From Gammaproteobacteria bacterium (GTDB lineage Bacteria > Pseudomonadota > Gammaproteobacteria > Steroidobacterales > Steroidobacteraceae): a stretch of 64,000 bases of DNA. A program made the translations under genes and the position numbers. Shown piece by piece: positions 51,305 through 60,393 of the stretch; position 1 is the first letter of the stretch, and every line of letters starts with the position of its first letter. The stretch spans positions 1-64,000 of the forward strand of contig JAQGOG010000150.1 of assembly GCA_028293765.1 (NCBI GenBank). Reading direction: 5' to 3'. Below the pieces are notes generated by a model. That model saw only the letters and a list, made by a program, of their open reading frames with translations, was not told where the DNA came from and made no database searches.

Positions 51305-54248
51305 GCACACGTTTCCCGGCAGGATCGATGAACGGCGGCTTGACGACATCCGCCTCGATCGTGGTGCCCAGATGATGAACGCGAACCCGTTCGCCGGTTC
51401 GCTGCGATCCGCGTGTCAGCATCGCGAGCGCAACCGGGCGACCGAGCTCGGGGCTCAGGTAGCTCGAAGTAACATGGCCCTCCGTCAGCGCGGGTGGCGG
51501 GCTCGCGGCGATTTGCGCGCCTACGGGCAGCAGCGTTTTCCCATCCGCGGGAGTCAGTCCCACGAGTTGCAAGCGATCCGGGTCGGTGGCCGCGGGCCGC
51601 AAAAGTGAGCGGCGGCCGACGAATTCAGCGGCCTTGCGGTCCATGGCACGCGCGAACCCGATGTCTCCGGGTAGCGTCGTACCGTCCGTATCGGTGCCGA
51701 TGTGAATGTAACCTTTCTCCACACGCATCACCTGAAGCGCCTCGACCCCATAGAGCGCGGCGCCATAGCGATCGGCGTACGCCCACAGCCGCTCCAACAG
51801 GGCGCTCGCATGATCGGCGGGGAGGTTGACTTCATAGCCGAGCTCACCGCTGAAGCTCGCGCGCAGCACTCGAAGAGGCACGCCGTCGAGCGCGCTCTCG
51901 CGCAAAGTCATGTGTTTCATTGAATCAGGCGCCAGCGCCGGATCGAAGCCCGCCGCAGCCAGCCAGTCCCACGCGCGCGGGCCCGCGACCGTGACGTTGG
52001 CCCAACGTGAGGTCACCGGAGTGACCGCCACCTTGAAATCCACGTATTCGCATTGCAGCCACTCCTCGAAGGAGGCCGCGGTCCGATCCACACCGGCGCT
52101 CGACGTGTTGAGCCAGTAGTGCTGCTCACCCAAGCGCGCAACGATGCCGTCATCCATGACGGTTCCGTTCTCGTTAAGCAACAGTCCGTAGCGGGCCTGA
52201 CCCACGGCGAGCGTGGACATCGTGCCCACATACATAAGGTCGAGAAAACGCGCCGCATCGGGGCCGAACACTTCGAGCTTGCCAAGCGGCGAGCCATCGA
52301 AGAGCCCCGCGGTCTTGCGGACGATAGCCGTCTCGCGTTGCGCAGCCGCTTCCAGGGATTCACCCGCAAGCGGGTAGGCGGCCGGGCGACGCCAGTCGCC
52401 GAAGTCCTCGAACCACGCGCCATGGGCTTCGTGCCACGCGTGTGCCGGCAGATGCTTGCGAGGCCTGTACAGTGCGCCAACGCGCCGCCCGGCAATCAAC
52501 CCAAGCGTCACAGGGGAGAAAGGCGGGCGAAACCGTGTCGTACCCACCTGCGCAGGCTCGCGCTCGGTGCATTCGCCCATCGCGACCAGTGCGTTGATGT
52601 TGCTGGTCTTACCCTGATCGGTGCCCATGCCGGTCGTGGTATAGCGTTTGAGATGCTCCACCGAGCGGTAATTTTCCCGCGCCGCCAGCGCCACATCGTC
52701 CAGTGTCACGTCGTTCTGCAGATCGACGAACTGTTTACCCGGCGTGCCCGGGACATGCGTACCTGGCAACGATCGGCCCGCGCCGCTCACCCCTCGGCCC
52801 ATCGTCCCGCGTACTCGTTCATCGCTTGCTCCGCCAATCGGCGCCGGAGGCGGCGCGAGGCCGCGAGCAAGCGCGTTGCCAACCTCTGCCGCGTGGTCCG
52901 CTGCAGCCCCTCGCGAAAACACCCCGGCGCACGCCCCTACACTTGCCATCCCCGGGGCCGGGCCATCGGGTACGAACATTGCCGACTCGTCCAGCCACCG
53001 CAGTTTGCCGCCGGCCTGCGAATGCAAATGAACGGTCGGTGCGTGACCGCCCGCGCTCAGAATCAGGTCGCATTGCAGCCGCTCGGGTTTTCCCCCGAGC
53101 GGAATAACTGTGCAACCTCTCACCGCGCGAGTGCCGGAAACCGACCCGATAGCGGCGCCGGCGATCGCGCGCACACCGTCACACGAATCCGCGCGGATCA
53201 TGGCCGGCGGTCGCCGATCCACCACCGCCAGCACGTTGACACCGACGTCGCGCAACGATTTCGCGACGGCGTAGGCAGAATCGCTGTTGGCCGCGATGAC
53301 GACCCGCTGACCGCAGGCCACACCAAAGGCATGCGCGTATTTTTCGGCAGCGCCCGCCAACATCACGCCCGGGCGATCGTTGTCCGGAAACACCATCGGG
53401 CGCTCGAAGGCACCAGTCGCGGCGATCACGGCGCGAGCGCGTATCTTCCACAGCCGCTCTCTCAGCACACCGCCCGAGGCAGCATCACTGCCGTCAGGCA
53501 TGATGGTTTCGCATGCACAGACCAGATTGTGATCGTAGATGCCGAATGCCATGGTCCGGGAGTGCAAGCGGACGCCGAGCCGCCGCGCCTTTTCCAGGAG
53601 CTCTGTAGCTTCGACATCCCCACGCCAGCCCAGTGCTCCGCCGGGGATAGCCCCGCTTGCGAGCAGTGTTGTTTTGGCTCCGGCTTGCGCCGCGGCCACC
53701 GCGGCACTCAGCCCCGCGACGCCACCCCCGACGATCAGCACGTCGGTTTCCGCAGCGACCTCTTCATAGCGATCGGGATCGCTCTGCCCAGAACCGCGCC
53801 CGAGCCCGGCCATCCGCCGGATGGTGGGTTCGAACAGATGCCAGCTAGGCCACTTGAAGGTTTTGTAATAGAAGCCGGCCGGCAGCAGCGCCGCGAACCC
53901 ACCGATGAGGGCCGCAAGATCCCAACCGACGCTCGGCCAGCAGTTCACGCTCTGCGCAACCAGATTCTCATGGATCGGGATGAGTGTCGCCCGCACATTC
54001 GCAGTCCGGCGCGCACCACGACCCACGTCTACCAGCCCGGTAGGCTCTTCGATTCCGCAGGAATAGATGCCGCGTGGCCGATGCAGTTTGAAGCTCCGAC
54101 CGACGAGCCGGACGTCGTTTGCCAGCAGCGCGGCGGCCAGTGTGTCGCCCTGAAATCCGGTGAGGCGTACCCCGTTGAAAGTGAAAGTTACGCGGCGGGA
54201 TCGGTCGATCCACGCACCCGCAGGGGCTTTCAGGCGTTGGGCGCTCAT
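51297..54248 (-). CDS. soxA: Sarcosine oxidase alpha subunit
   Basis: A 983-residue subunit, normal length. Order: an N-terminal 2Fe-2S-like ferredoxin-fold domain (FTFNGVRLTGFQGDTLAAAL; GIYSCGIEEPTGLV), a pyridine-nucleotide-disulfide oxidoreductase domain with VLIVGGGVAGLSAAVAAAQA at about 170, and a C-terminal GcvT-like folate domain (from about residue 590, SPLGKLEVFGPDAARFLD). It binds NAD and tetrahydrofolate and passes the methyl-derived carbon to 5,10-methylene-THF. It lies between soxD and soxG. No glyA, folD or purU is adjacent, unlike many sox operons, so the one-carbon units must be processed elsewhere. Confidence 0.95.
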   Translation of the reverse strand: MSAQRLKAPAGAWIDRSRRVTFTFNGVRLTGFQGDTLAAALLANDVRLVGRSFKLHRPRGIYSCGIEEPTGLVDVGRGARRTANVRATLIPIHENLVAQSVNCWPSVGWDLAALIGGFAALLPAGFYYKTFKWPSWHLFEPTIRRMAGLGRGSGQSDPDRYEEVAAETDVLIVGGGVAGLSAAVAAAQAGAKTTLLASGAIPGGALGWRGDVEATELLEKARRLGVRLHSRTMAFGIYDHNLVCACETIMPDGSDAASGGVLRERLWKIRARAVIAATGAFERPMVFPDNDRPGVMLAGAAEKYAHAFGVACGQRVVIAANSDSAYAVAKSLRDVGVNVLAVVDRRPPAMIRADSCDGVRAIAGAAIGSVSGTRAVRGCTVIPLGGKPERLQCDLILSAGGHAPTVHLHSQAGGKLRWLDESAMFVPDGPAPGMASVGACAGVFSRGAAADHAAEVGNALARGLAPPPAPIGGASDERVRGTMGRGVSGAGRSLPGTHVPGTPGKQFVDLQNDVTLDDVALAARENYRSVEHLKRYTTTGMGTDQGKTSNINALVAMGECTEREPAQVGTTRFRPPFSPVTLGLIAGRRVGALYRPRKHLPAHAWHEAHGAWFEDFGDWRRPAAYPLAGESLEAAAQRETAIVRKTAGLFDGSPLGKLEVFGPDAARFLDLMYVGTMSTLAVGQARYGLLLNENGTVMDDGIVARLGEQHYWLNTSSAGVDRTAASFEEWLQCEYVDFKVAVTPVTSRWANVTVAGPRAWDWLAAAGFDPALAPDSMKHMTLRESALDGVPLRVLRASFSGELGYEVNLPADHASALLERLWAYADRYGAALYGVEALQVMRVEKGYIHIGTDTDGTTLPGDIGFARAMDRKAAEFVGRRSLLRPAATDPDRLQLVGLTPADGKTLLPVGAQIAASPPPALTEGHVTSSYLSPELGRPVALAMLTRGSQRTGERVRVHHLGTTIEADVVKPPFIDPAGKRVHG

Positions 54249-54263
54249 GCTGTCGATCCCTGT

Positions 54264-54536
54264 TCAGCCCAACTTCGGCGGCGCATCGGTGACGGCATAC
54301 ACCGAGAGCACCTCGTGTGTCACGGTATGCCGGGCCACGTTGAACCATTGTCCGCAACCCTGCACGTGGCGCCACCTTTCGCGATGCACCCCTTTGGGAT
54401 TGTCGCGAAAGAAAAGATACTCGCCCCAGACCTGGTCGCTCGCCGCCAGACCCGGCCGCGCAATGTGGCTGCTGCCTCCACAGGCGAATTCGTTTTCATC
54501 CCGCGGGCCGCACCAGGGACAGTTGAGTTGCATCAT
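54264..54536 (-). CDS. soxD: Sarcosine oxidase delta subunit
   Basis: A 90-residue zinc-binding subunit. Its N-terminus MQLNCPWCGPRDENEF carries two of the zinc cysteines (CPWCG), with QVWGEYLFFRDNPKG and ERWRHVQGCGQWFNVARHTV following, all typical for SoxD. It completes the heterotetrameric sarcosine oxidase and starts 5 bp after the soxB stop. Two consecutive ATGs (54536 and 54533) make the start ambiguous by one residue. Confidence 0.95.
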   Translation of the reverse strand: MMQLNCPWCGPRDENEFACGGSSHIARPGLAASDQVWGEYLFFRDNPKGVHRERWRHVQGCGQWFNVARHTVTHEVLSVYAVTDAPPKLG

Positions 54537-54541
54537 GGGTA

Positions 54542-55792
54542 TCAGTGCGCAATGCCTGAGGCGGCGGCTTCATCCACGAAGCGGCCGGTGATGAATCGCT
54601 GCAGCTGAAAGGGCTCCGCCAGCTCGTGATTCGCGCCGGTCGCGAGCACATGCGCCAGCGTCCAGCCGCCGACCGGAATCGCCTTGAATCCGCCGGTACC
54701 CCAGCCGCAATTGATGTAGAGCCCGGGCACCGGAGTAGGTCCGATGATAGGGCTCGAGTCGTGGACCACATCGACGATGCCGGCCCACTGACGCAACAGG
54801 CGCAAGCGGCCGAACGAGGGAAACAGCGCGAGCGTCGCCGCGAGCACGCCCTGCGTCACTGCAAAGCTGCCGCGCTGGGCGTACGAGGGGAAGAGATCGA
54901 GGCCCGCGCCGATCACCATCTCACCCTTGTCCGACTGGCTCACGTAGGCCCCCGCGCCCGGCGACAGGATCACCGTATCGAGCAAGGGCTTGATGGGTTC
55001 CGTGACCATTGCCTGCAGCGCATAACTGGTCACCGGAAGCCTGAAGCCCGCGAGCTTTGCGAGCACCGAACTGTGTCCGGCCGCGGCGATGCCGACTCGA
55101 TCCGCCAGGATGCGCCCGCCGCTCGTGTCGAGTCCCAGGACGCGGCCATCCGCGCGCTTGACGAAGCCCGTGACCTCGCAATTCTGGATGATGTCCACGC
55201 CGAGTGCCGACGCGGCACGGGCGTAGCCCCAGGCCACGGCGTCGTGCCGCGCCGTGCCCGCTCGTCTTTGCGCCAAACCACCCAGCACCGGGAAACGCGC
55301 CTGCAGTGACATGTCCAGTGCCGGCGCAAGCGTTCCAACCTGTTCACGGGTCAGCAACTCGGCGGCAATGCCATTCATCTGCATGGCATTGACCCAGCGG
55401 GACATCGAATCCAGATCGTGGCGGCTGTGCGCTAGGGCGACGAGCCCGCGCTGGCTCAGCATGATGTTGAAATTCAACGCTCGGGACAACCCTTCGTAGA
55501 GCTTCAGCGAGAAGTCGTAGAGGCGCGCGCTCTGCGGATAAAGGTAGTTCGAGCGGACGATTGTGGTGTTGCGCCCGGTGTTACCGCCACCTATCCAGCC
55601 GCGCTCGATGACAGCAACGTTGGAAATACCATGATTCTTCGCGAGATAGTACGCCGTCGCCAGTCCGTGCCCTCCCCCGCCAACGATCAGGACGTCGTAA
55701 GTTCGCTTTGGAGTGGGAGTACGCCACGCAGGCAACCAGTGCCGGTGTCCCGATAGCGCACCGCGTAACAGCGACCAGACTGAGTAGTTCAC
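54542..55792 (-). CDS. soxB: Sarcosine oxidase beta subunit
   Basis: A 416-residue flavoprotein. VLIVGGGGHGLATAYYLAKN at residues 34-53 binds FAD, followed by VIERGWIGGGNTGRNTTIV, the SoxB hallmark region with residues around the covalent FMN site; GLYINCGWGTGGFKAIPVGG lies near the C-terminus. It oxidises sarcosine to the imine with O2 as acceptor. The gene begins with GTG at 55792, is first in soxBDAG, and is divergent from the Rieske oxygenase across 219 bp. Confidence 0.95.
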   Translation of the reverse strand: MNYSVWSLLRGALSGHRHWLPAWRTPTPKRTYDVLIVGGGGHGLATAYYLAKNHGISNVAVIERGWIGGGNTGRNTTIVRSNYLYPQSARLYDFSLKLYEGLSRALNFNIMLSQRGLVALAHSRHDLDSMSRWVNAMQMNGIAAELLTREQVGTLAPALDMSLQARFPVLGGLAQRRAGTARHDAVAWGYARAASALGVDIIQNCEVTGFVKRADGRVLGLDTSGGRILADRVGIAAAGHSSVLAKLAGFRLPVTSYALQAMVTEPIKPLLDTVILSPGAGAYVSQSDKGEMVIGAGLDLFPSYAQRGSFAVTQGVLAATLALFPSFGRLRLLRQWAGIVDVVHDSSPIIGPTPVPGLYINCGWGTGGFKAIPVGGWTLAHVLATGANHELAEPFQLQRFITGRFVDEAAASGIAH

Positions 55793-56011
55793 GCTACAAC
55801 GTTACCTGTCCAACGCATCGCGTTCAATCGTTAGAGACCTCTCGTGCGAAACGGATTGGCGCGCGCCCCACATACGCGGCCGGTATGCCAATTTGCAAGC
55901 TGCTATGCAAATAACAGATTGCCGCGACGCACCGCGGGGCGTGCGGATTGCGAGGGCAACGGCTATTCTCGACCGTGCCGCTGAAGACACCCATCGTCCG
56001 AGGAAACACAG
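55793..56011. promoter_or_regulatory. Divergent control region between soxB and the Rieske oxygenase
   Basis: This 219-bp stretch between two divergent transcription units holds no convincing ORF. It is relatively AT-rich around 55885-55920 and contains a TTGC-GAGG-GCAA element at 55957-55968, where the right half extends to GCAACGG like the TonB-receptor palindrome but the spacing and left half differ. Promoters for both operons must lie here; I could not assign -35/-10 boxes. Confidence 0.35.
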
Positions 56012-57307
56012 ATGTCCGCCGCCGCGCCCCTTCGAGACCCGCCGCCACTGCATGGCGTTCCGCTTCGCGAGCACGTCGGCCTGCTACTCGACTCGCGCAG
56101 GCGCGGCTATGCGTTGCCGGGCGCGTTCTTCCGGGACGAGGCGTTGTTTGCGGCGGACCTCGAGCTCATTTTCGGCCGGCACTGGCTGTTCGTGGCATCC
56201 GAGCCGGAGCTACCCGAGGGCGGCGATTACCGGACGTACGACATCGGTCCCTACCCGATTTTTCTGCTCCGACGCGATGACGGCTCGATCGTGGCCTTCC
56301 ACAACACGTGCCGCCATCGCGGCACGCGCATTCTGCAGCAGCCCGCGGGCGTGGTCGGGGCCAATCTGGTATGCCCGTACCATCGCTGGGTCTACGACGA
56401 GGCGGGCCGGTTGATCGGCTGCGGCGCCTCCGAACTGAGTGCGCCGATGATGGGCCTGCGGCTCAAACCAGTGCACGTGAAACGGTTGGCCGGCCTGATT
56501 TTCGTCTGTCTCGCCACCGACCCGCCGGAGGATTTCGACGCCATGGCGGCACAGATGGAGCCGTATCTGGCTCCGCACGCCGTGCCGCGAACCCGGGTCG
56601 CAAAACAGATCGATCTCATCGAGCAGGCGAACTGGAAGCTGACGATCGAGAACAACCGCGAGTGTTTCCACTGCGCGGGGCACCCGGAGCTGAGCCGGTC
56701 GTTGTTCGATTTCTTCGGCGAGATTCACGAGGAGTCGCTGTCGGCTGAAGAGCGTGCGGCCTATCAATGCTTCCAGACAGCGCGGCAGGACGCAATGGCC
56801 GGCTGGCAGCGCGCCGGGCTCCCCTGGCAACTCATCGAAAAGCTGCACGGCCGGCCGACCGGATTTCGCACCGATCGGCTCGTTCTCAACGGGGCCGGCG
56901 AATCCATGACGCTGGACACTCGCAGTGCCTCGAGCCGGCTGCTGGGGAAGTTCACCGACGCACGCCTCGGGTCGCTGCACTTTCATGTCCAGCCGAACGC
57001 CTGGTTCCATTTCCTGGCCGATCACGTGGTCACCTTCGCGACTCTGCCGCTCGCTGCGGGCCGCACCCTGGTGCGCACTACGTGGCTGGTCGACGCCGAG
57101 GCGCAAGAGGGACGGGACTACGATCTGGATAATCTGACACGCATCTGGGTCGAGACCAACAGGCAGGACGCGACACTGGTCGAAGAAGCTCAGCGCGGCG
57201 TAGCGAGCCCCGCATACGAGCCCGGCCCGCTCGTCGCCAGCGAATTCATGGTCGGCATGTTTCATAGCTGGTACGAAGAGCGCCTGCGCGCGGCCCTGGA
57301 CCTGTGA
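56012..57307 (+). CDS. gbcA: Rieske non-heme iron oxygenase, glycine-betaine demethylase type
   Basis: A 431-residue oxygenase alpha subunit. The Rieske 2Fe-2S ligands are Cys100 and His102 (NTCRHRG) and Cys121 and His124 (VCPYHRW); the mononuclear iron region reads ENNRECFHCAGHPE (about 214-227). The text LLDSRRRGYALPGAFF and GLKPVH-like segments match GbcA, which oxidatively demethylates glycine betaine to dimethylglycine and formaldehyde. Stachydrine- and carnitine-type oxygenases are close relatives, so the substrate is not certain. It is divergent from soxBDAG, which fits betaine to sarcosine to glycine. The matching reductase (GbcB) is not in the window. Confidence 0.82.
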   Translation: MSAAAPLRDPPPLHGVPLREHVGLLLDSRRRGYALPGAFFRDEALFAADLELIFGRHWLFVASEPELPEGGDYRTYDIGPYPIFLLRRDDGSIVAFHNTCRHRGTRILQQPAGVVGANLVCPYHRWVYDEAGRLIGCGASELSAPMMGLRLKPVHVKRLAGLIFVCLATDPPEDFDAMAAQMEPYLAPHAVPRTRVAKQIDLIEQANWKLTIENNRECFHCAGHPELSRSLFDFFGEIHEESLSAEERAAYQCFQTARQDAMAGWQRAGLPWQLIEKLHGRPTGFRTDRLVLNGAGESMTLDTRSASSRLLGKFTDARLGSLHFHVQPNAWFHFLADHVVTFATLPLAAGRTLVRTTWLVDAEAQEGRDYDLDNLTRIWVETNRQDATLVEEAQRGVASPAYEPGPLVASEFMVGMFHSWYEERLRAALDL

Positions 57308-57326
57308 TGCTGTCAGCTGGGTACCG

Positions 57327-58952
57327 ATGACGGAGTATGACTACATCGTCGTCGGGGCCGGTTCCGCGGGCTGCGTCCTCGCCAATCGCCTGACCGGGAA
57401 TGGCCGGCATCGCGTCCTGCTGTTGGAAGCAGGCGGCTCCGATCGAAGTCCCTGGATCCGGGTCCCTGTGGGGTACGCACGCACCTTCACGGATCCGCGC
57501 TACAACTGGATGTACGAGACCGAGCCGGATCCGGCCTTGGCCAACCGTGTCGCCTACTGTCCCCGGGGCAAAGTCCTGGGGGGATCCAGCTCGATCAACG
57601 CCATGGTTTATGTACGCGGGCAAGCAGCGGACTACGACGACTGGTCCGCGGCGGGTAACAGCGGCTGGAGCTGGCAGGAGGTGCTCCCCTATTTCAAGAA
57701 ACTCGAGGATCACGCGTGGGGTGCGTCTGAATTCCACGGCGCCGGCGGCCCCGTCTACGTAGACGACGTGTCGGCAAGAGTGCACCCACTGTGCGCCACC
57801 TTCATTGCGGCATGCGGTAATGTCGGCATCCCCTACACCTCCGATTTCAACGGAGCCGATACTGAGGGCGCCGGCATCTGGCCAGTCACGATCAAGAACG
57901 GCGTTCGCGTCTCCGCATCCAGCGCCTACCTGCGACCCGCACTGCGGCGTCACAACCTCGATTTGAAATTACGGGCCCAGGCCACGCGCGTTCTATTCGG
58001 CGGCTCGCGGGCCACCGGTGTGGAGTTTCTCCAGTCGGGCACGACTCAGACGGCGCGGGCACGTCGGGAAGTGATCCTGTCGGCCGGCGCAATCAACTCA
58101 CCGCAGCTCCTTGAGCTGTCGGGCATCGGTGCTGCCGAGCTCCTGCAACACCTGGAGCTCCCCGTGCGGTCAGACCTGCCCGCGGTCGGGCAAGGCCTTC
58201 AGGACCATCACTGTGTCTCCTACTTCTACCGTTCCAAAGTACCCACGCTGAACGATGAGCTGGCGCCTCTGTCGGGCAAGATCAAGGCCGCCCTGCGGTA
58301 CGCGCTGGGGTATGGCGGTCCATTGTCGATGAGCGTCAATCAGGCTGGTGCCTTCGTCCGGACTCGCGCGGATCTGACACGCCCCAACCTGCACCTGTAT
58401 TTCAATCCGGCCAGCTACGCCACCACCACGACGGGCCCACGACGCAAGCTCCTGAACCCCGACCCCTACTCCGGCTTCCTGATCTCGTTCAACAGCTGCA
58501 GGCCAACTAGCCGCGGTGCCGTGCATGTGCGCTCTCCCAACCCGCTCACGAGCCCCACAATTATCCCGAATGCTCTTTCGACCCCGGAAGACGTACAGGA
58601 CGTTTACGCGGGCGCCCACCTGCTGCGCAGGATAGCGGGCGCGCAACCCCTGGCCGGTGTGATCGAAGCGGAACTCCACCCGGGAGCGCTCATTCAATCC
58701 GACAGCGACGTGCTAGAGGATTTCCGCCAGCGGGCCGGCTCCGTATTTCATGCGTGCGGGACCTGTGCCATGGGCCCGGACGCGCAGCATTCCGTAGTCG
58801 ATTCCCGTTTGAAGGTGCACGGCATCGACGGCCTGCGTGTCGTGGATGCTTCAGTGTTTCCCACGGTCACCTCCGGCAACACGAACGCACCGACCCTCAT
58901 GGTCGCTGAAAGGGCCGCAGATCTGATCCTGGAGGATGGCGAGCGACTGTAG
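57327..58952 (+). CDS. GMC-family oxidoreductase, choline-dehydrogenase-like
   Basis: A 541-residue flavoenzyme. The FAD-binding motif DYIVVGAGSAGCVLANRLT starts at residue 5, the GMC signature GGSSSINAMVYVRG is at about 88, and the catalytic region reads SVFHACGTCAMGPD with a second part at SVFPTVTSGNTNAPTLMVAE. Length and motifs match choline dehydrogenase/alcohol dehydrogenase GMC proteins. It would oxidise choline, or another alcohol, to the aldehyde. It begins 19 bp after the Rieske gene, so they share an mRNA, and its neighbours favour choline. Other GMC alcohols cannot be excluded. Confidence 0.88.
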   Translation: MTEYDYIVVGAGSAGCVLANRLTGNGRHRVLLLEAGGSDRSPWIRVPVGYARTFTDPRYNWMYETEPDPALANRVAYCPRGKVLGGSSSINAMVYVRGQAADYDDWSAAGNSGWSWQEVLPYFKKLEDHAWGASEFHGAGGPVYVDDVSARVHPLCATFIAACGNVGIPYTSDFNGADTEGAGIWPVTIKNGVRVSASSAYLRPALRRHNLDLKLRAQATRVLFGGSRATGVEFLQSGTTQTARARREVILSAGAINSPQLLELSGIGAAELLQHLELPVRSDLPAVGQGLQDHHCVSYFYRSKVPTLNDELAPLSGKIKAALRYALGYGGPLSMSVNQAGAFVRTRADLTRPNLHLYFNPASYATTTTGPRRKLLNPDPYSGFLISFNSCRPTSRGAVHVRSPNPLTSPTIIPNALSTPEDVQDVYAGAHLLRRIAGAQPLAGVIEAELHPGALIQSDSDVLEDFRQRAGSVFHACGTCAMGPDAQHSVVDSRLKVHGIDGLRVVDASVFPTVTSGNTNAPTLMVAERAADLILEDGERL

Positions 58953-59004
58953 ACACACTTCGATTGGCCACACTGGCGCGTGAGATTCGCGGAAAGGTTC
59001 GCAA

Positions 59005-60363
59005 ATGAGTGGATCGCAGTTCAATCCAGCCTCCGACGCCGCCCCGCTGCGGCTCAACTCCGTCGCCAGTGGGATTTCCGCCGCGCAGCGCTGGTACGTC
59101 CTGCTGATGATGTGCCTCGTGTATTCGCTGAGCATCGCCGATCGCTATGTCATCTCCACCGTGCTGGAACCGATCCGCCTCGAGCTGCACCTGTCGGATT
59201 CGGGAATCGGCTTCCTGACGGGCGTCTCGCTCGCGCTCTTTTACGTCTCCTTCGGCTTCCCACTCTCGTGGCTCACCGACCGCAGCAGCCGGCGCAACAT
59301 CATTGCCGCCTCGCTAGTGGCCTGGTCCGCCATGACGGTGTGCTGTGGACTGGCGCGCAACTACTGGCAATTGCTGTGGTCGCGCGTCGGAGTCGGCATC
59401 GGTGAAGCCGGCGGCACGCCCGGCGCCAACTCGATCATTTCCGATTATTTTCCGGCCCTCCGGCGGCCGATGGCGCTCACGATCTTCTCACTGGGAGCAC
59501 CGATCGGCGCCTGGCTGGGCGCGGACATCGCCGGCTCGGTCGCCGACCACTACGGCTGGCGCTCGGTGTTTCTGGCGCTCGGAGTTCCGGGTGTCGTAGC
59601 CGGAATCCTCGTATTACTGACGATCAAAGAACCGCGCTGCGGCCGGCTCGATGCCCGTGATGACGGTCCGGCGCCGACGCTGCCGCAGACTCTGCGTTTC
59701 CTATGGCAACAGCGCTCGGCGGTGCACGTCATGGCTGGCAGTGCCGTCACAGCCCTGTGGGGCTGGGGCCTGATGTGGTGGACCCCAACTTTTCTGATCC
59801 GGAACTATGCGCTGACGCCCGGAGAGGCCGGCGGCATCACGGGGCCGATCCATCTCATCGGGGGTGCGGCGGCGACCGTCTTCACGGGCTGGATCATGGC
59901 CCGACCGGCGATGTCGGACCCCCGTCGCATCGTCCGCGTGCTGGGCGTCGGCGTCGGTATCTCGACCCTGGTTTCGGGTGTCATTTACGCGACGCACTCG
60001 CTGGCGCTGACGAAAGCGCTCTTCTGGATTTTCATTCCGTCGATCTATTTCTACATCGGACCCTGTTTCGGGCTGCTCAACAACCTGGCGCAACCGCGCA
60101 TGCGCGCGATCTTTTGCGCGATGACGCTGTTCGTGGCGAATGTCGGCAACCTGGTCATCGCGCCGCAGGCCGTCGGGATGCTGAGCGACTGGTTCGCACC
60201 GGGTCACATCGCGAATGGCGCGTCGCTGCGGCTCGCACTGTTGTGTCTGGTGCCGACCGGATTCTGGGCGACGGCCCACTATTTCTGGTCCGTCCGCGAT
60301 CTACTGCGGGATCAGGAGCGTGCGACGGGCATCCGCATCCAGGAGGCGGACCCGATCCGGTAG
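59005..60363 (+). CDS. MFS transporter, spinster-like
   Basis: A 452-residue carrier with about 12 helices. The first helix has RWYVLLMMCLVYSLSIADRY, and SWLTDRSSRRNIIAAS and RVGVGIGEAGGTPGANSII are typical of the Spinster/hexuronate-like MFS group found beside aromatic and sterol catabolic genes. It begins 52 bp after the GMC gene on the same strand and may belong to the same transcript as the Rieske-GMC pair. It probably imports the substrate of those enzymes; no experiment or ligand motif can be read from sequence. Confidence 0.85.
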   Translation: MSGSQFNPASDAAPLRLNSVASGISAAQRWYVLLMMCLVYSLSIADRYVISTVLEPIRLELHLSDSGIGFLTGVSLALFYVSFGFPLSWLTDRSSRRNIIAASLVAWSAMTVCCGLARNYWQLLWSRVGVGIGEAGGTPGANSIISDYFPALRRPMALTIFSLGAPIGAWLGADIAGSVADHYGWRSVFLALGVPGVVAGILVLLTIKEPRCGRLDARDDGPAPTLPQTLRFLWQQRSAVHVMAGSAVTALWGWGLMWWTPTFLIRNYALTPGEAGGITGPIHLIGGAAATVFTGWIMARPAMSDPRRIVRVLGVGVGISTLVSGVIYATHSLALTKALFWIFIPSIYFYIGPCFGLLNNLAQPRMRAIFCAMTLFVANVGNLVIAPQAVGMLSDWFAPGHIANGASLRLALLCLVPTGFWATAHYFWSVRDLLRDQERATGIRIQEADPIR

Positions 60364-60393
60364 GCGCATGTAGGCCTTCGCATAAGGTATATC

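Noticed and set aside
52053-54608. An 851-codon open frame antisense to soxA and soxD
   Set aside because: soxA and soxD are unmistakable on the opposite strand, and the antisense translation is rich in Arg/His/Pro with no fold signal.
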